Origin: Pseudonocardia sp.
Lineage (GTDB): Bacteria > Actinomycetota > Actinomycetes > Mycobacteriales > Pseudonocardiaceae
NCBI RefSeq assembly: GCF_029263155.1
Contig: NZ_JAJCYB010000063.1
Span: 17,491-81,490 of the forward strand
Length of the DNA stretch: 64,000 nucleotides
Direction of reading: 5' to 3'
Shown here piece after piece: positions 8,222 to 17,361 of this stretch. The stretch's first letter is position 1. Every line of letters begins with the position of its first letter. The notes beneath the pieces are model-generated. The model worked only from the letters and a program-made list of their open reading frames with translations, did no database searches and had not been told where the DNA came from. The translations under genes and the position numbers were made by a program.

Positions 8222-10093
8222 TCAGGCCAGCGACTTCTCCAGCTGCGCGGACAGCGCCGCCGCGAACGCCGCGGGCTCGGCCAGCTCGCCGCCCTCGGCC
8301 AGCAGCGCCATGCCGTGCAGCAGGCGCGCGACCCCGCGCAGCTCGTCGTCGTCGGGACGTTCGGCCTGGGCCCGGGCCAGTCCGGTGACCAGCGGGCTCG
8401 CCGGGTTGAGCTCCAGGATCCGCTTCACCGTCGGCGGCTCCTGCCCCATCGCGCGGTACATCTTCTCCAGTGTCGGCGTGAGGTCCCCGGGGTCACCGAC
8501 CAGGCACGCCGCCGACGTGGTGAGCCGGTGCGACAGGCGCACCTCCTTCACCTCGTCCTCCAGCGTGGTGCCCAGCCAGGCCAGCAGGGCCTCGAAGCCC
8601 TGCTTGGTCTCGTCGTCGAGATCGTCACCGCCGAGGTCGACGTCGCCCTTGGCGATCGAGGTGAGCGGCTTCCCGTCGAACTCGGGGACCATCTCGACCC
8701 ACACCTCGTCGACGGGGTCGGTCAGCAGCAGCACCTCGTAGCCCTTGGCGCGGAAGGCCTCCATGTGCGGCGAACCCTCCAGCGCCACCCGCGAGTCACC
8801 CGTCATGTAGTAGATCGCGTCCTGGCCCTCGGGCATGCGGGACACGTAGTCGCGCAGCGTGGTGGGCTGCTCGGCGTCGTGCGTGGTCGGGAACGAGCAG
8901 ATCTCCAGGATCGCCTGCCGGTTGTCGCCGTCGGAGATCAGCCCCTCCTTGACCGCGCGGCCCAGCTCCGACCAGAACGTGGCGTACTTCTCGGCGTCGG
9001 TGTCGAGCATGGCGCGGACCGTCGAGAGCACCTTCTTGACCAGGCGCTTGCGGATCAGCTGGATCTGGCGGTCCTGCTGGAGGATCTCGCGCGAGACGTT
9101 GAGCGAGAGGTCCGCGGCGTCGACGACGCCCTTGACGAAGCGCAGGTACTCGGGGACCAGCGCCTCGCAGTCGTCCATGATGAACACGCGCTTGACGTAG
9201 AGCTGCACCCCGCGCCGCGAATCGCGCATGAACAGGTCCATCGGCGCGTGCGAGGGCAGGAACAGCAGCGCCTGGTACTCGAACGTGCCCTCCGCGGAGA
9301 GCCGGATCGTCTCCAGCGGCTCCTGCCAGTCGTGGCTGACGTGCCGGTAGAACTCGGTGTACTCCTCGGGCGTCACGTCGCTCTGCGGGCGCGACCACAG
9401 CGCCTTGCGCGAGTTGACCGGCTCGCTCTCGGACCCCATGCGGATGGGCCAGGTGATGAAATCCGAGTAGCGCTTGACGATCCGCTTGACCACGTGCTCG
9501 TCGGCGTAGTCGTGCAGCCCGTCCTCGGCGTCGACGGCCTTGAGGTGCAGCGTGATCGTGGTCCCCTGCGGCGCGTCCGGGGCGTCGGCGACGTCGTAGG
9601 TGCCCTCCCCCGCCGACTCCCAGTGCACCCCGGCCGCCTCCCCGGCCCGCCGGGTGACCATCTCGACCCGCTCGGCGACCATGAAGCTGGAGTAGAAGCC
9701 CACCCCGAACTGGCCGATCAGCTCCGCGGACGCCTCCTCCGAGGACCCGCCGTTCTCCTTGGCGGCCCGCAGCTGTGCGAGCATCTCGGCGCTGCCCGAG
9801 CGGGCGATGGTGCCGATCAGGCCGACGACGTCGTCGCGGCTCATGCCGATCCCGTTGTCGCGCACCGTGAGCGTGCGCGCCTCGGGGTCGGTCTCGACCG
9901 CGATGTGCAGGTCGGAGACGTCGACGTCGAGGTCCTTGTCCTGGTAGGACGCGAGCCGCAGCTTGTCGAGCGCGTCGGAGGAGTTGGAGATCAGCTCGCG
10001 CAGGAAGACGTCCTTGTTCGAGTAGATGGAGTGGATCATCAGCTGGAGCAGCTGACGGGCCTCCGCCTGGAACTCGATCGTCTCGGTCGACAT
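8222..10093 (-). CDS. htpG: Molecular chaperone HtpG (Hsp90)
   Basis: METIEFQAEARQLLQLMIHSIYSNKDVFLRELISNSSDALDKLR-type N-terminus, IGQFGVGFYSSFMVA. Confidence 0.97.
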   Translation of the reverse strand: MSTETIEFQAEARQLLQLMIHSIYSNKDVFLRELISNSSDALDKLRLASYQDKDLDVDVSDLHIAVETDPEARTLTVRDNGIGMSRDDVVGLIGTIARSGSAEMLAQLRAAKENGGSSEEASAELIGQFGVGFYSSFMVAERVEMVTRRAGEAAGVHWESAGEGTYDVADAPDAPQGTTITLHLKAVDAEDGLHDYADEHVVKRIVKRYSDFITWPIRMGSESEPVNSRKALWSRPQSDVTPEEYTEFYRHVSHDWQEPLETIRLSAEGTFEYQALLFLPSHAPMDLFMRDSRRGVQLYVKRVFIMDDCEALVPEYLRFVKGVVDAADLSLNVSREILQQDRQIQLIRKRLVKKVLSTVRAMLDTDAEKYATFWSELGRAVKEGLISDGDNRQAILEICSFPTTHDAEQPTTLRDYVSRMPEGQDAIYYMTGDSRVALEGSPHMEAFRAKGYEVLLLTDPVDEVWVEMVPEFDGKPLTSIAKGDVDLGGDDLDDETKQGFEALLAWLGTTLEDEVKEVRLSHRLTTSAACLVGDPGDLTPTLEKMYRAMGQEPPTVKRILELNPASPLVTGLARAQAERPDDDELRGVARLLHGMALLAEGGELAEPAAFAAALSAQLEKSLA

Positions 10094-10321
10094 GTGGCCG
10101 GGGTCCTCTCGTGCTGGTCGGGGGTTGCGCGGTCTGACGATATCCGCGCCGGCGCGTGGCGCCGTGCACACCTCCTGGTCACCGTGCACAGGCCGTGCGG
10201 TGTGCACGCCGGCGGTCAGGTGTGCACGGCCGGCCGCGGTGCTGCTGCCCACGACCGTGGTCGGCCGCGCCCGCACCGTGGCCGCCGATGAGTTCCCGGC
10301 ATCACCGACGTCAACAGGGGC

Positions 10322-10462
10322 ATGGACACCCACACACTGCGCACCCCCGGCGCCGACCTCGTCTACGACGTCCACGGCCCGCTGCCCACCGCCGGCTTCC
10401 GCGCGCTGGCCTCGCACCTGCCCGACCGCACCGTGGTCGCCTACGATCCGCGCGGTCCCGGG
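10322..10462 (+). pseudogene. N-terminal remnant of an alpha/beta hydrolase
   Basis: MDTHTLRTPGADLVYDVHGPLPTAGFRALASHLPDRTVVAYDPRG, then runs into the MFS gene 3' end; the segment normally between HGPLP and the second strand is missing. Confidence 0.55.
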
Positions 10463-11640
10463 CGCGGTGTCGCCGCGACCGCTGCCGTCAGCGCAGCCGC
10501 GATCCCGCCGAGCAGGAACGGCGCGGTCGCGCCCGCCGCAGCGGCGAGCCCGGCGGCGAGGGGCGAGCTCACGACCGTCGCGCCCAGCAGGACCGTGGCG
10601 AACAGGGCCATGACGCGACCGAGTATGTCGGGTCGGGCCCGTTGCAGCTGGGCGAGGACGGTGCTGAGCAGCACGGACCAGCCGAGGCCCGCGACGGCCA
10701 GGCCCGCCGGGGCGAGCGCGGGAGCGAGCCCGACGAGCAGTTGCCCGGCGGCCACCACTCCCGTCGCCGCGGCCGCCGTGCGTGGGTCCGGGCGACCGAT
10801 CACGGCGGCGACGAGGGTCCCGACGAGGGATCCCGCGGTGAACACCGCCAGCGCCGCCCCGATCGCGCCCGCTCCCCCGCCGAGCTGCTCCTGCACGAGG
10901 ATGGGCACGCTGACCTGGTAGGAGAACGTGGTCGTGGCGACGACGGCGAGCACGACGACGGGCCTGCGCAGTGTCGGGGTGTGCCACACGTGGGCCAGGC
11001 CGTCGCGGACCTGCCGCGGCGCGCGGGGCGTGCGCGGGCTGGCCCCGATCGGGAGCGTCGCGAGCACGGCGACGTCGACGAGGAACGACAGCGCGTTGAT
11101 CCCGAACACCACGGCCGCGCCGAACGCCGGCACGAGCAGCCCGCCGAGCGCCGCGCCCAGCGTCATCCCGGCCAGCATCAGCGTCCCGCTGAGCGCGGCC
11201 GCGGCCGGCGCGGCGGCGGCCGGGACGAGCTGCGGGGTCAGCGCGCGCCGGGCCGGGGTGTCGACCGCGTTGACGGTCCCCCAGACCAGGGCGAGCACGC
11301 CGATCACCGGCAGGGTCAGCCGGCCGGTGGCGGCCGCGACGGCGAACACCACGGCGACCAGACCCAGCCCGGCCTCGGCCGCCATCAGCAACGTCCGCCG
11401 GTCGACGCGGTCGGCGAGCGCGCCGCACCACGGTCCGAGCACCAGCGTCGGGAGGAACTGCAGCATCACCACCCAGCCCAGTGCCCCCGGATCCAGCGCG
11501 ACCACGACGGCCGACAGGGCCACGACCTGCGCCCACGAGCACGTGATCGACGGCAGCTGGCCGGCCACGTAGCGCCGGAACGCCCGGCTGCGCAGGGGCG
11601 CGAGCCCGGTACGCAGCGGGGCGTCGGTTGCGGGTGTCAC
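10441..11640 (-). CDS. MFS transporter (MFS_3/enterobactin exporter-like)
   Basis: Multi-TM ORF with GPWCGALADRVDRRTLLMAAEA. Confidence 0.85.
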   Translation of the reverse strand: MTPATDAPLRTGLAPLRSRAFRRYVAGQLPSITCSWAQVVALSAVVVALDPGALGWVVMLQFLPTLVLGPWCGALADRVDRRTLLMAAEAGLGLVAVVFAVAAATGRLTLPVIGVLALVWGTVNAVDTPARRALTPQLVPAAAAPAAAALSGTLMLAGMTLGAALGGLLVPAFGAAVVFGINALSFLVDVAVLATLPIGASPRTPRAPRQVRDGLAHVWHTPTLRRPVVVLAVVATTTFSYQVSVPILVQEQLGGGAGAIGAALAVFTAGSLVGTLVAAVIGRPDPRTAAAATGVVAAGQLLVGLAPALAPAGLAVAGLGWSVLLSTVLAQLQRARPDILGRVMALFATVLLGATVVSSPLAAGLAAAAGATAPFLLGGIAAALTAAVAATPRPGPRGS

Positions 11641-12068
11641 CACAGCGTGAAGACCGCGGCGACGGCCAGCGCGACGCCGAACAGGTACGTGCCCACGGCC
11701 CCGGCCATGCTCGCCGGGCGGTGCTGGGCGAGCGAGCGCGCCGACAGCATCCCGTAGGCGTGCAGCAGCCGCGCCAGCGTGGCGCCTGCGACGAGCGGGA
11801 CGGCCACCCACGCCGGGCTGCCGAACCCCACCACGAGGAACAGCACGGCGAGGTAGGCCACGTACTCGCTGGCGTTGCCGTGCGCGCGCTGGGCGATGAG
11901 CAGCGGGGACGCCGGGTCGGTCGGCATCTGCGACCCGCCGACCTTGGCGGTGACGCCCCGCAGGCGCGAGACGTTGAAGCCGAGCACGAAGAGCATCGCG
12001 CCGAGCACGGCGACGCCGACGACGGCGGCGGCCAGCGACACGGACGAGACTGCGGGCAGGCCGGTCAT
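11637..12068 (-). CDS. MAPEG-family membrane protein
   Basis: Four-TM ORF with LGFNVSRLRGVTAKVGG...RAHGNASEYVAYLAVLF. Confidence 0.8.
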   Translation of the reverse strand: MTGLPAVSSVSLAAAVVGVAVLGAMLFVLGFNVSRLRGVTAKVGGSQMPTDPASPLLIAQRAHGNASEYVAYLAVLFLVVGFGSPAWVAVPLVAGATLARLLHAYGMLSARSLAQHRPASMAGAVGTYLFGVALAVAAVFTLW

Positions 12069-13078
12069 GCCGGTCTCCTCTCGGGAGCGGGTCGGGGTTG
12101 CGCCGGCAGCGCGCCGGCGAGTGCGAGGTCGACGACGTCGGCGCAGAGCGTCCAGCCGAGGAGGGCGTCGGCCTTGCGGAGGCCACCGACGCTGGTCACG
12201 TTCACCTCGATGAGATGACGGCCGATGACGTCGAGCCCGGCGAGGTGGATGCCGTGGCGTCGCAGGGTCGGTGCCAGGCGGGAGCAGATCTCGCGGTCGC
12301 GGTCGGTGACGGGCGCCTCGACCTGCGGGTCGCCGATCCGGAAGTCACCGTCGGCTGCCGGGAAGCGCTGGACGGCGCCGACCGGGTCGCCCGCCACCAC
12401 GAACACCCGCTTGTTGCCCGCGCTCACCTCGCGCAGGTAGGGCTGCAGCACCGCGGCCCGGGTCCCGGCGCGGGTCACGATCTCGACGAGCGAGGCCAGG
12501 TTCGGGTCGTGGCGGTCCAGGCGCAGCACGCCTCGGCCGGCGAACCCGTCGACGGGTTTGACGACGACCACGCGGTGTTCGGCGACGAACGCGAGGACCG
12601 TCGCGGGATCGGCGCTGACCACGGTGTCCGGAGCGAGGTCGGGGTAGTGCAGCGGCAGCAGATGCTCGCTGCAGGCCCGCAGCCCGGCCGGGGCGTTGAC
12701 CAGCGCCGTCCGCGCCGGGTCGACGAGGTCGAGCACCAGGGTCGCGGTGACGAACGCCTCGTCGAGCGGCGGCTCGGTGCGCAGGAAGACGGCGGCGGCC
12801 TCGTCGAGCCACAGCCGGGCGGGCTCGCCGGTGCGGTACCACGGATCGGGGACCGACCAGTGACATCCCCGGGCGGGGACGCTCGGTGCGAGCCACACGG
12901 GGGTGGCCAGGCACCGGGCCCGCCCGTCGACGGCCTCCAGCGCCACCGCGCCGGCCGTCCACACGCGCGCACCACGCTCCTGCGCCGCGTGCATCATGCC
13001 GATGCTGGTGTCCCGCGCCGGATCGAGGCGCTCCAGCGGATCGACGACGAACACCACATCGGCGGTCTCGGGGTGCAT
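12065..13078 (-). CDS. gshB: Glutathione synthetase-like ATP-grasp protein
   Basis: DPLERLDPARDTSIGMM N-term, VVVKPVDGFAGRGV, GIHLAGLDVIGRHLIEVNVTSVGGLRKAD; ATGA overlap with MAPEG. Confidence 0.85.
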   Translation of the reverse strand: MHPETADVVFVVDPLERLDPARDTSIGMMHAAQERGARVWTAGAVALEAVDGRARCLATPVWLAPSVPARGCHWSVPDPWYRTGEPARLWLDEAAAVFLRTEPPLDEAFVTATLVLDLVDPARTALVNAPAGLRACSEHLLPLHYPDLAPDTVVSADPATVLAFVAEHRVVVVKPVDGFAGRGVLRLDRHDPNLASLVEIVTRAGTRAAVLQPYLREVSAGNKRVFVVAGDPVGAVQRFPAADGDFRIGDPQVEAPVTDRDREICSRLAPTLRRHGIHLAGLDVIGRHLIEVNVTSVGGLRKADALLGWTLCADVVDLALAGALPAQPRPAPERRPA

Positions 13079-13204
13079 GCCCGCAGGTTCGCGCGACCCA
13101 CCCGTCCGAACGTCAGTACCGCCACGGAGGAGCGGTACGGAACTTGTTCCCACCCCGTCCCGGGCGGTGGAGCACCTCCGCCCTGACCGCTCTGCCCGGT
13201 CGGA

Positions 13205-14569
13205 TCACGGCCGCGGGCGGCGCGTCCCCGTCACCCGTACCCGGAAGCCGTCCGTCGGCCCGGGTGTCGGGGCCGCCCGGCGGCGCAGCACGTAGCCGGG
13301 CGGGTCGAGGGCCAGGTCGAGCCGGTGGAACAGGCGCGCCGCGGTGAGCGTCATCTGCACGTCGGCGATCCCCTTGCCCAGACAGGTGTGTGGGCCCTTG
13401 CCGAAGGGTGCGTACGCCCCGGGGGTGGCGTGCTCACGGCGCCCGGGGCCGTAGCGGTCGATGTCGAACACGTGCGGGTCGGGGAAGAACTCGGGCAGGA
13501 AGTGCGGCACGGTGATCGCGCAGTACACGGGCTCGCCCTCCCGGATCCGGTAGCCGGCGTACTCGAAGTCGCGGTCGGCCACCCGCGGCTGCGCGACGGC
13601 GATCGGGTAGAGGCGCATCGTCTCCAGCACCGCACCGGTGATCGACGGCAGGTCGGCGAGCGACTCCTCGGTCACCGGCCCGCGCGCGAACAGCGCGTCG
13701 GCCTCCGCGCGCACGCGGTGGAGCACCTCGGGATGCTTCAGCACCGCGTAGACGAGGGAGGCGAGGGTGTTGGCCACCGTGTCCAGGCCCGCGACATAGG
13801 GGCCGGTCAGGGCCAGCACCAGGTCGTTCTCCGCGACGAGCGCCGGGTCGCGGTCGCGGGCATCCATGATGTCGTCGACCAGCGTGCGCCGGTCCGCACT
13901 CGCCGCGGGCCGGGCGCGGTGGTCGCGGATCATCTGCTCGCCGAGTTCCTGGACGCGCGCCTTGGCCCGCCGGTACCTCGGGTGCCGGAGCACGAACTCC
14001 GGGCGCTGCTTCGTGACCAGGGCGTTCAGGATGTACAGGATCGTGGTGCGGATGTCGGTGACGTACTCCAGCGGCGCCCGCCCGGTGAGCAGCGTGCCGA
14101 GCTGGCTGGTCACCAGGTACTGGATCGCGGTGACGACGGGCACCGCCGCCCCGGGTCGCCAGTCCCGGTCGAGGCAGTCGTCGGTGATCGCGACGAGGTC
14201 GTCGAGCCGGCCCCGCAGGGCGTCGCGCGAGTACCCGCGCCGCATCACCTCGCGCAGCCTGCGGTGCTCGGGGCCGTCGACGCCGGTGAGCGTCCGGGTC
14301 GCGCCGTACTCGTCGACGAGCCCCTGCCACACCTCCCGCGACCGCAGGCACGCCTGCCCCTCGCGCGAGCCCATCCAGCGCGCCAGCTCCGGCCCGGCCA
14401 GCACCGTGAGCGTCTGGTTGAGCACCCGCACCCGGAACACCGGCCCGTGCTCGAGGTAGCCGCGGACGAAGCACGCCGCGGGGTCCCGCGCGAGCGCGGC
14501 GACGCTGCCCACCACCGGCAGCCCGCGGACCACGGGGATCCGGTCGTCTGCGACAGCCGATGTGCTCAT
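13205..14569 (-). CDS. Cytochrome P450
   Basis: Heme motif FGKGPHTCLGKGIA, ETMRLYPIA (ExxR). Confidence 0.95.
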   Translation of the reverse strand: MSTSAVADDRIPVVRGLPVVGSVAALARDPAACFVRGYLEHGPVFRVRVLNQTLTVLAGPELARWMGSREGQACLRSREVWQGLVDEYGATRTLTGVDGPEHRRLREVMRRGYSRDALRGRLDDLVAITDDCLDRDWRPGAAVPVVTAIQYLVTSQLGTLLTGRAPLEYVTDIRTTILYILNALVTKQRPEFVLRHPRYRRAKARVQELGEQMIRDHRARPAASADRRTLVDDIMDARDRDPALVAENDLVLALTGPYVAGLDTVANTLASLVYAVLKHPEVLHRVRAEADALFARGPVTEESLADLPSITGAVLETMRLYPIAVAQPRVADRDFEYAGYRIREGEPVYCAITVPHFLPEFFPDPHVFDIDRYGPGRREHATPGAYAPFGKGPHTCLGKGIADVQMTLTAARLFHRLDLALDPPGYVLRRRAAPTPGPTDGFRVRVTGTRRPRP

Positions 14570-14666
14570 GTGGTCCTCACCCGCGCCAGCGTGCCGTCCG
14601 CTCGACGTCACGTCCAGGAGCGTCCGCTCCGACGGCGTCCAGTGCCCGCGGGCGCGCGGGTCTCCG

Positions 14667-15098
14667 CTACGCGCCGCAGGATCCGGTGTCGATGTGCAGG
14701 TGCCTCGTGGTGGTCCAGCGGCACAGCCGGATGCCGACGACGACACCGGCGATCGAGGCCAGCGCCGGGAGGTAGCCGCTGCCGACCTGGATGATCGGGA
14801 TGGCCGGGCATCCCCCGGAGATCGCCCAGCCGACGCCGAACAGGGCCGCGCCGGGCACGACCCCGGCGTGGATGCGCGTGGGGGTCCGCCGCACCCGCAG
14901 CACCGCGAAGACCACCACGATGATCGCGACGGCGCCCGCGAAGGCGAGGAACATGCGGAGGTCCTGGAAGGTGAACATGCGGTGCAGCTCGGCGTAGTCG
15001 CCGAACCCGATGTTGGTGACCGTGAAGCCCAGTGCCAGGCCGGCGACGACGTTGGCGAGCAGGATCCCACCCTGGGTCCGCATCAGATGACCTTCCAC
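14667..15098 (-). CDS. YeeE/YedE-family transporter subunit
   Basis: VGWAISGGCPAIPIIQVGSGYLPALAS, TM segments. Confidence 0.8.
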   Translation of the reverse strand: MEGHLMRTQGGILLANVVAGLALGFTVTNIGFGDYAELHRMFTFQDLRMFLAFAGAVAIIVVVFAVLRVRRTPTRIHAGVVPGAALFGVGWAISGGCPAIPIIQVGSGYLPALASIAGVVVGIRLCRWTTTRHLHIDTGSCGA

Positions 15099-15694
15099 AG
15101 CAGGAACGACACGACGACGGCCGTGCCGAAGAACACCGCGGTCGCCACGAGGCTCACCGGGTAGAGGCGCCCGCAGCCGTGCAGGCCGTGCCCCGAGCTG
15201 CAGCCGCCCGCGAGCCGGGTGCCGAAGCCGACGAGCAGGCCGCCGAGGAACAGGACGACGACCATGACCACCGGGTTGTCGGTGACGATCTCGGCGAAGC
15301 CGGGCCCCATGTCGGGGCGGACCTCGAAGCGTCCGGACGTGGCGGCGGCCACGAACCCGCCGAGCAGGATCGAGACCAGGAGGGCGGCCTGGGTGACCAG
15401 CGGCGCCGGGCGCGGCGGGCGCCGCGCGGGCGGGTTCGCCGCCGCCCCGTGCCGCGGCCCGGGCGACACCGGGTACGGGTCGCCGGGCGAGTGCCCGGCG
15501 AGGGCGTCGACCAGGGCGCGCTGGTCCACCTCGTCCCGGGCCCGGCGCCGTTCGAGATCACGCTCCGCGCGCCAGTGCAGGACGCGGTCCCACGCCCCGG
15601 ACACGCCGAAGGATCGGTCGGTCGCCAGCGAGTACGCGATCGTGACCAGTGCGAGCCCGATCGCGCCCGCCCACCACGGCCAGTAGCTGCTCAT
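15083..15694 (-). CDS. YeeE/YedE-family transporter subunit
   Basis: GGLLVGFGTRLAGGCSSGHGLHGCGRL. Confidence 0.85.
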   Translation of the reverse strand: MSSYWPWWAGAIGLALVTIAYSLATDRSFGVSGAWDRVLHWRAERDLERRRARDEVDQRALVDALAGHSPGDPYPVSPGPRHGAAANPPARRPPRPAPLVTQAALLVSILLGGFVAAATSGRFEVRPDMGPGFAEIVTDNPVVMVVVLFLGGLLVGFGTRLAGGCSSGHGLHGCGRLYPVSLVATAVFFGTAVVVSFLLWKVI

Positions 15695-16122
15695 GCGGGG
15701 GTCCTCATCCACTCGGCCAGGCGCGTCCACCACGAACGCGTCGGTCTCGGTTCCTGCACGGCTCGTGGTGCAGGCGCCGGAGGGTCGAACAACGAGCCGA
15801 GCTGCCGATCCCCGTCCGCCGGGACGGGCTCCCGCGGGGGCGCGTGTTCGAACAGCAGGTCGACGAGGGTGGGCGCGCCGCCCGCGGCCCGCCCGCCCGG
15901 CGGGGCTGCGGCTCCCCGGTCGGCCGCGGCACTCTGCAGGTGGTGCGCGTCGTGCCCGTTGGGGAGCAGGCTCAGCGGGACGTACTGCCCCCGCAGCGAC
16001 TGCTGGTAGCGGGCACACCCGCGCCACCCGTCCGCGCTGTCGCAGTAGCAGCGTCGCCATCCCTCCAGGCTGGAGTTGAGCAGGGGGAACAGCGGGCATG
16101 CCGCCGTGTGTGAGCAGGCCAT
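15691..16122 (-). CDS. Cysteine-rich hypothetical protein coupled to YeeE/YedE genes
   Basis: 4-nt overlap with the downstream gene; MACSHTAACPLFPLL...WRRCYCDSADGWRGCARYQ. Confidence 0.6.
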   Translation of the reverse strand: MACSHTAACPLFPLLNSSLEGWRRCYCDSADGWRGCARYQQSLRGQYVPLSLLPNGHDAHHLQSAAADRGAAAPPGGRAAGGAPTLVDLLFEHAPPREPVPADGDRQLGSLFDPPAPAPRAVQEPRPTRSWWTRLAEWMRTPA

Positions 16123-16208
16123 GTCTGTCCGATCCGGTCAGGTCGGGCCCGGGGTCGACCCGAGACGTGGTGGAGGTCGGTGTCGCAGGGGCGTCGGCAC
16201 CTCGTGAC

Positions 16209-17015
16209 TCATGGCGCGTCCCCGCGTCCCGCCCTGGATCCGATGTCGATCGTCGACGGTCCGACCCGGCCGCGCGGCCGCGTGACGCCGCCGTCGACGA
16301 CCGCAGCGGAGGCGCGCCGCTGCCGCGGCACGTCCGCCGTTCCGGTCGCCGGGCTGCGGGCGGTGTCCGCGCGGTGCAGGTCGGCGAGGCAGGAGCGGAG
16401 CATCTCGGCGTGCTCGACGCCGCTCCGGTCGCAGTCCTGCAGGGCCGCCATGACGACGTCCCGGGCCATGGCCGTGTCGCCGGCCGCGGCGAAGGTGAGC
16501 CCGAGCCCGAGACGGGTGGTGAGGGTGTCGGGGTGGGACGGCCCGAGGACGCGGTTGCGCTGGGGCGCGACCCGGGAGTACAGCCACAGGGCCTCGGACA
16601 GCCGCCCGGCGAGCCGATGCGTGGTCGCCACCGCGTCACGGGCGGCGAGGGTCCGGGCGTGCTCGTCCCCGAACACCCGCTCGCGGCGGTGCAGGTTATC
16701 GATCATGAGGTGCACGCCGGCCTCGTCCCGCCCACCCATCACGAAGGCGACGGCGAGGTTGCCCTCCACGACGAGGGTCGCGGGATGCTCACCTCCGAGC
16801 AGCCGCCGGCAGTCGTCGAGCAATCGCTCCAGCGCGATCACCGCCCGGTCCGGCCGCCCGGCCGCCAGGTGCTCGGCCGCTGCGCCGTTCCGGTCGGCCA
16901 GCTCGGCCTGGTCGCCGACGCTCCGGCCGCCGTCGGCACCGCCCCCGTGCGGGACGACGGCGGAGCGGCTTCCGGGCCATCGGGTCGACCGGCGGGCTGT
17001 CATCCCTCTCCTCAC
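16209..17015 (-). CDS. Tetratricopeptide repeat protein
   Basis: Repeats of HPATLVVEGNLAVAF / HARTLAARDAVATTHRLAGR / HPDTLTTRLGLGLTFAAAGD. Confidence 0.7.
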   Translation of the reverse strand: MRRGMTARRSTRWPGSRSAVVPHGGGADGGRSVGDQAELADRNGAAAEHLAAGRPDRAVIALERLLDDCRRLLGGEHPATLVVEGNLAVAFVMGGRDEAGVHLMIDNLHRRERVFGDEHARTLAARDAVATTHRLAGRLSEALWLYSRVAPQRNRVLGPSHPDTLTTRLGLGLTFAAAGDTAMARDVVMAALQDCDRSGVEHAEMLRSCLADLHRADTARSPATGTADVPRQRRASAAVVDGGVTRPRGRVGPSTIDIGSRAGRGDAP

Positions 17016-17361
17016 GTGCCGTCGGCATCACTCGACCGGGGGACCCGCACCGGTGATGTCACTGACGGTGTACAAGGTAGGGGCGCACCGTGGCCGCTAC
17101 GGACTGCGCGGTGCCCGCTGCGCCGGACGGGTCGGCCCGTGCGTTCACCGGGCCGTGCCCGGGCGACGGGCCGCGACCTTGCGCCGGTCGGGTCATCCGA
17201 TCGTTCGACCGATCGGCCGATGATCGCGACCGGTGGTCGATCCCGGGCGTCGTGCGGCGCGACGGGTGTCGACGAGCGGTTCGACACGGCCGACGACCCG
17301 GTGGTCGGGTTCGGACGGCGGGTACGGGTTCCGGCCCGATCCGCGCCGCCCGAGATCGCCG

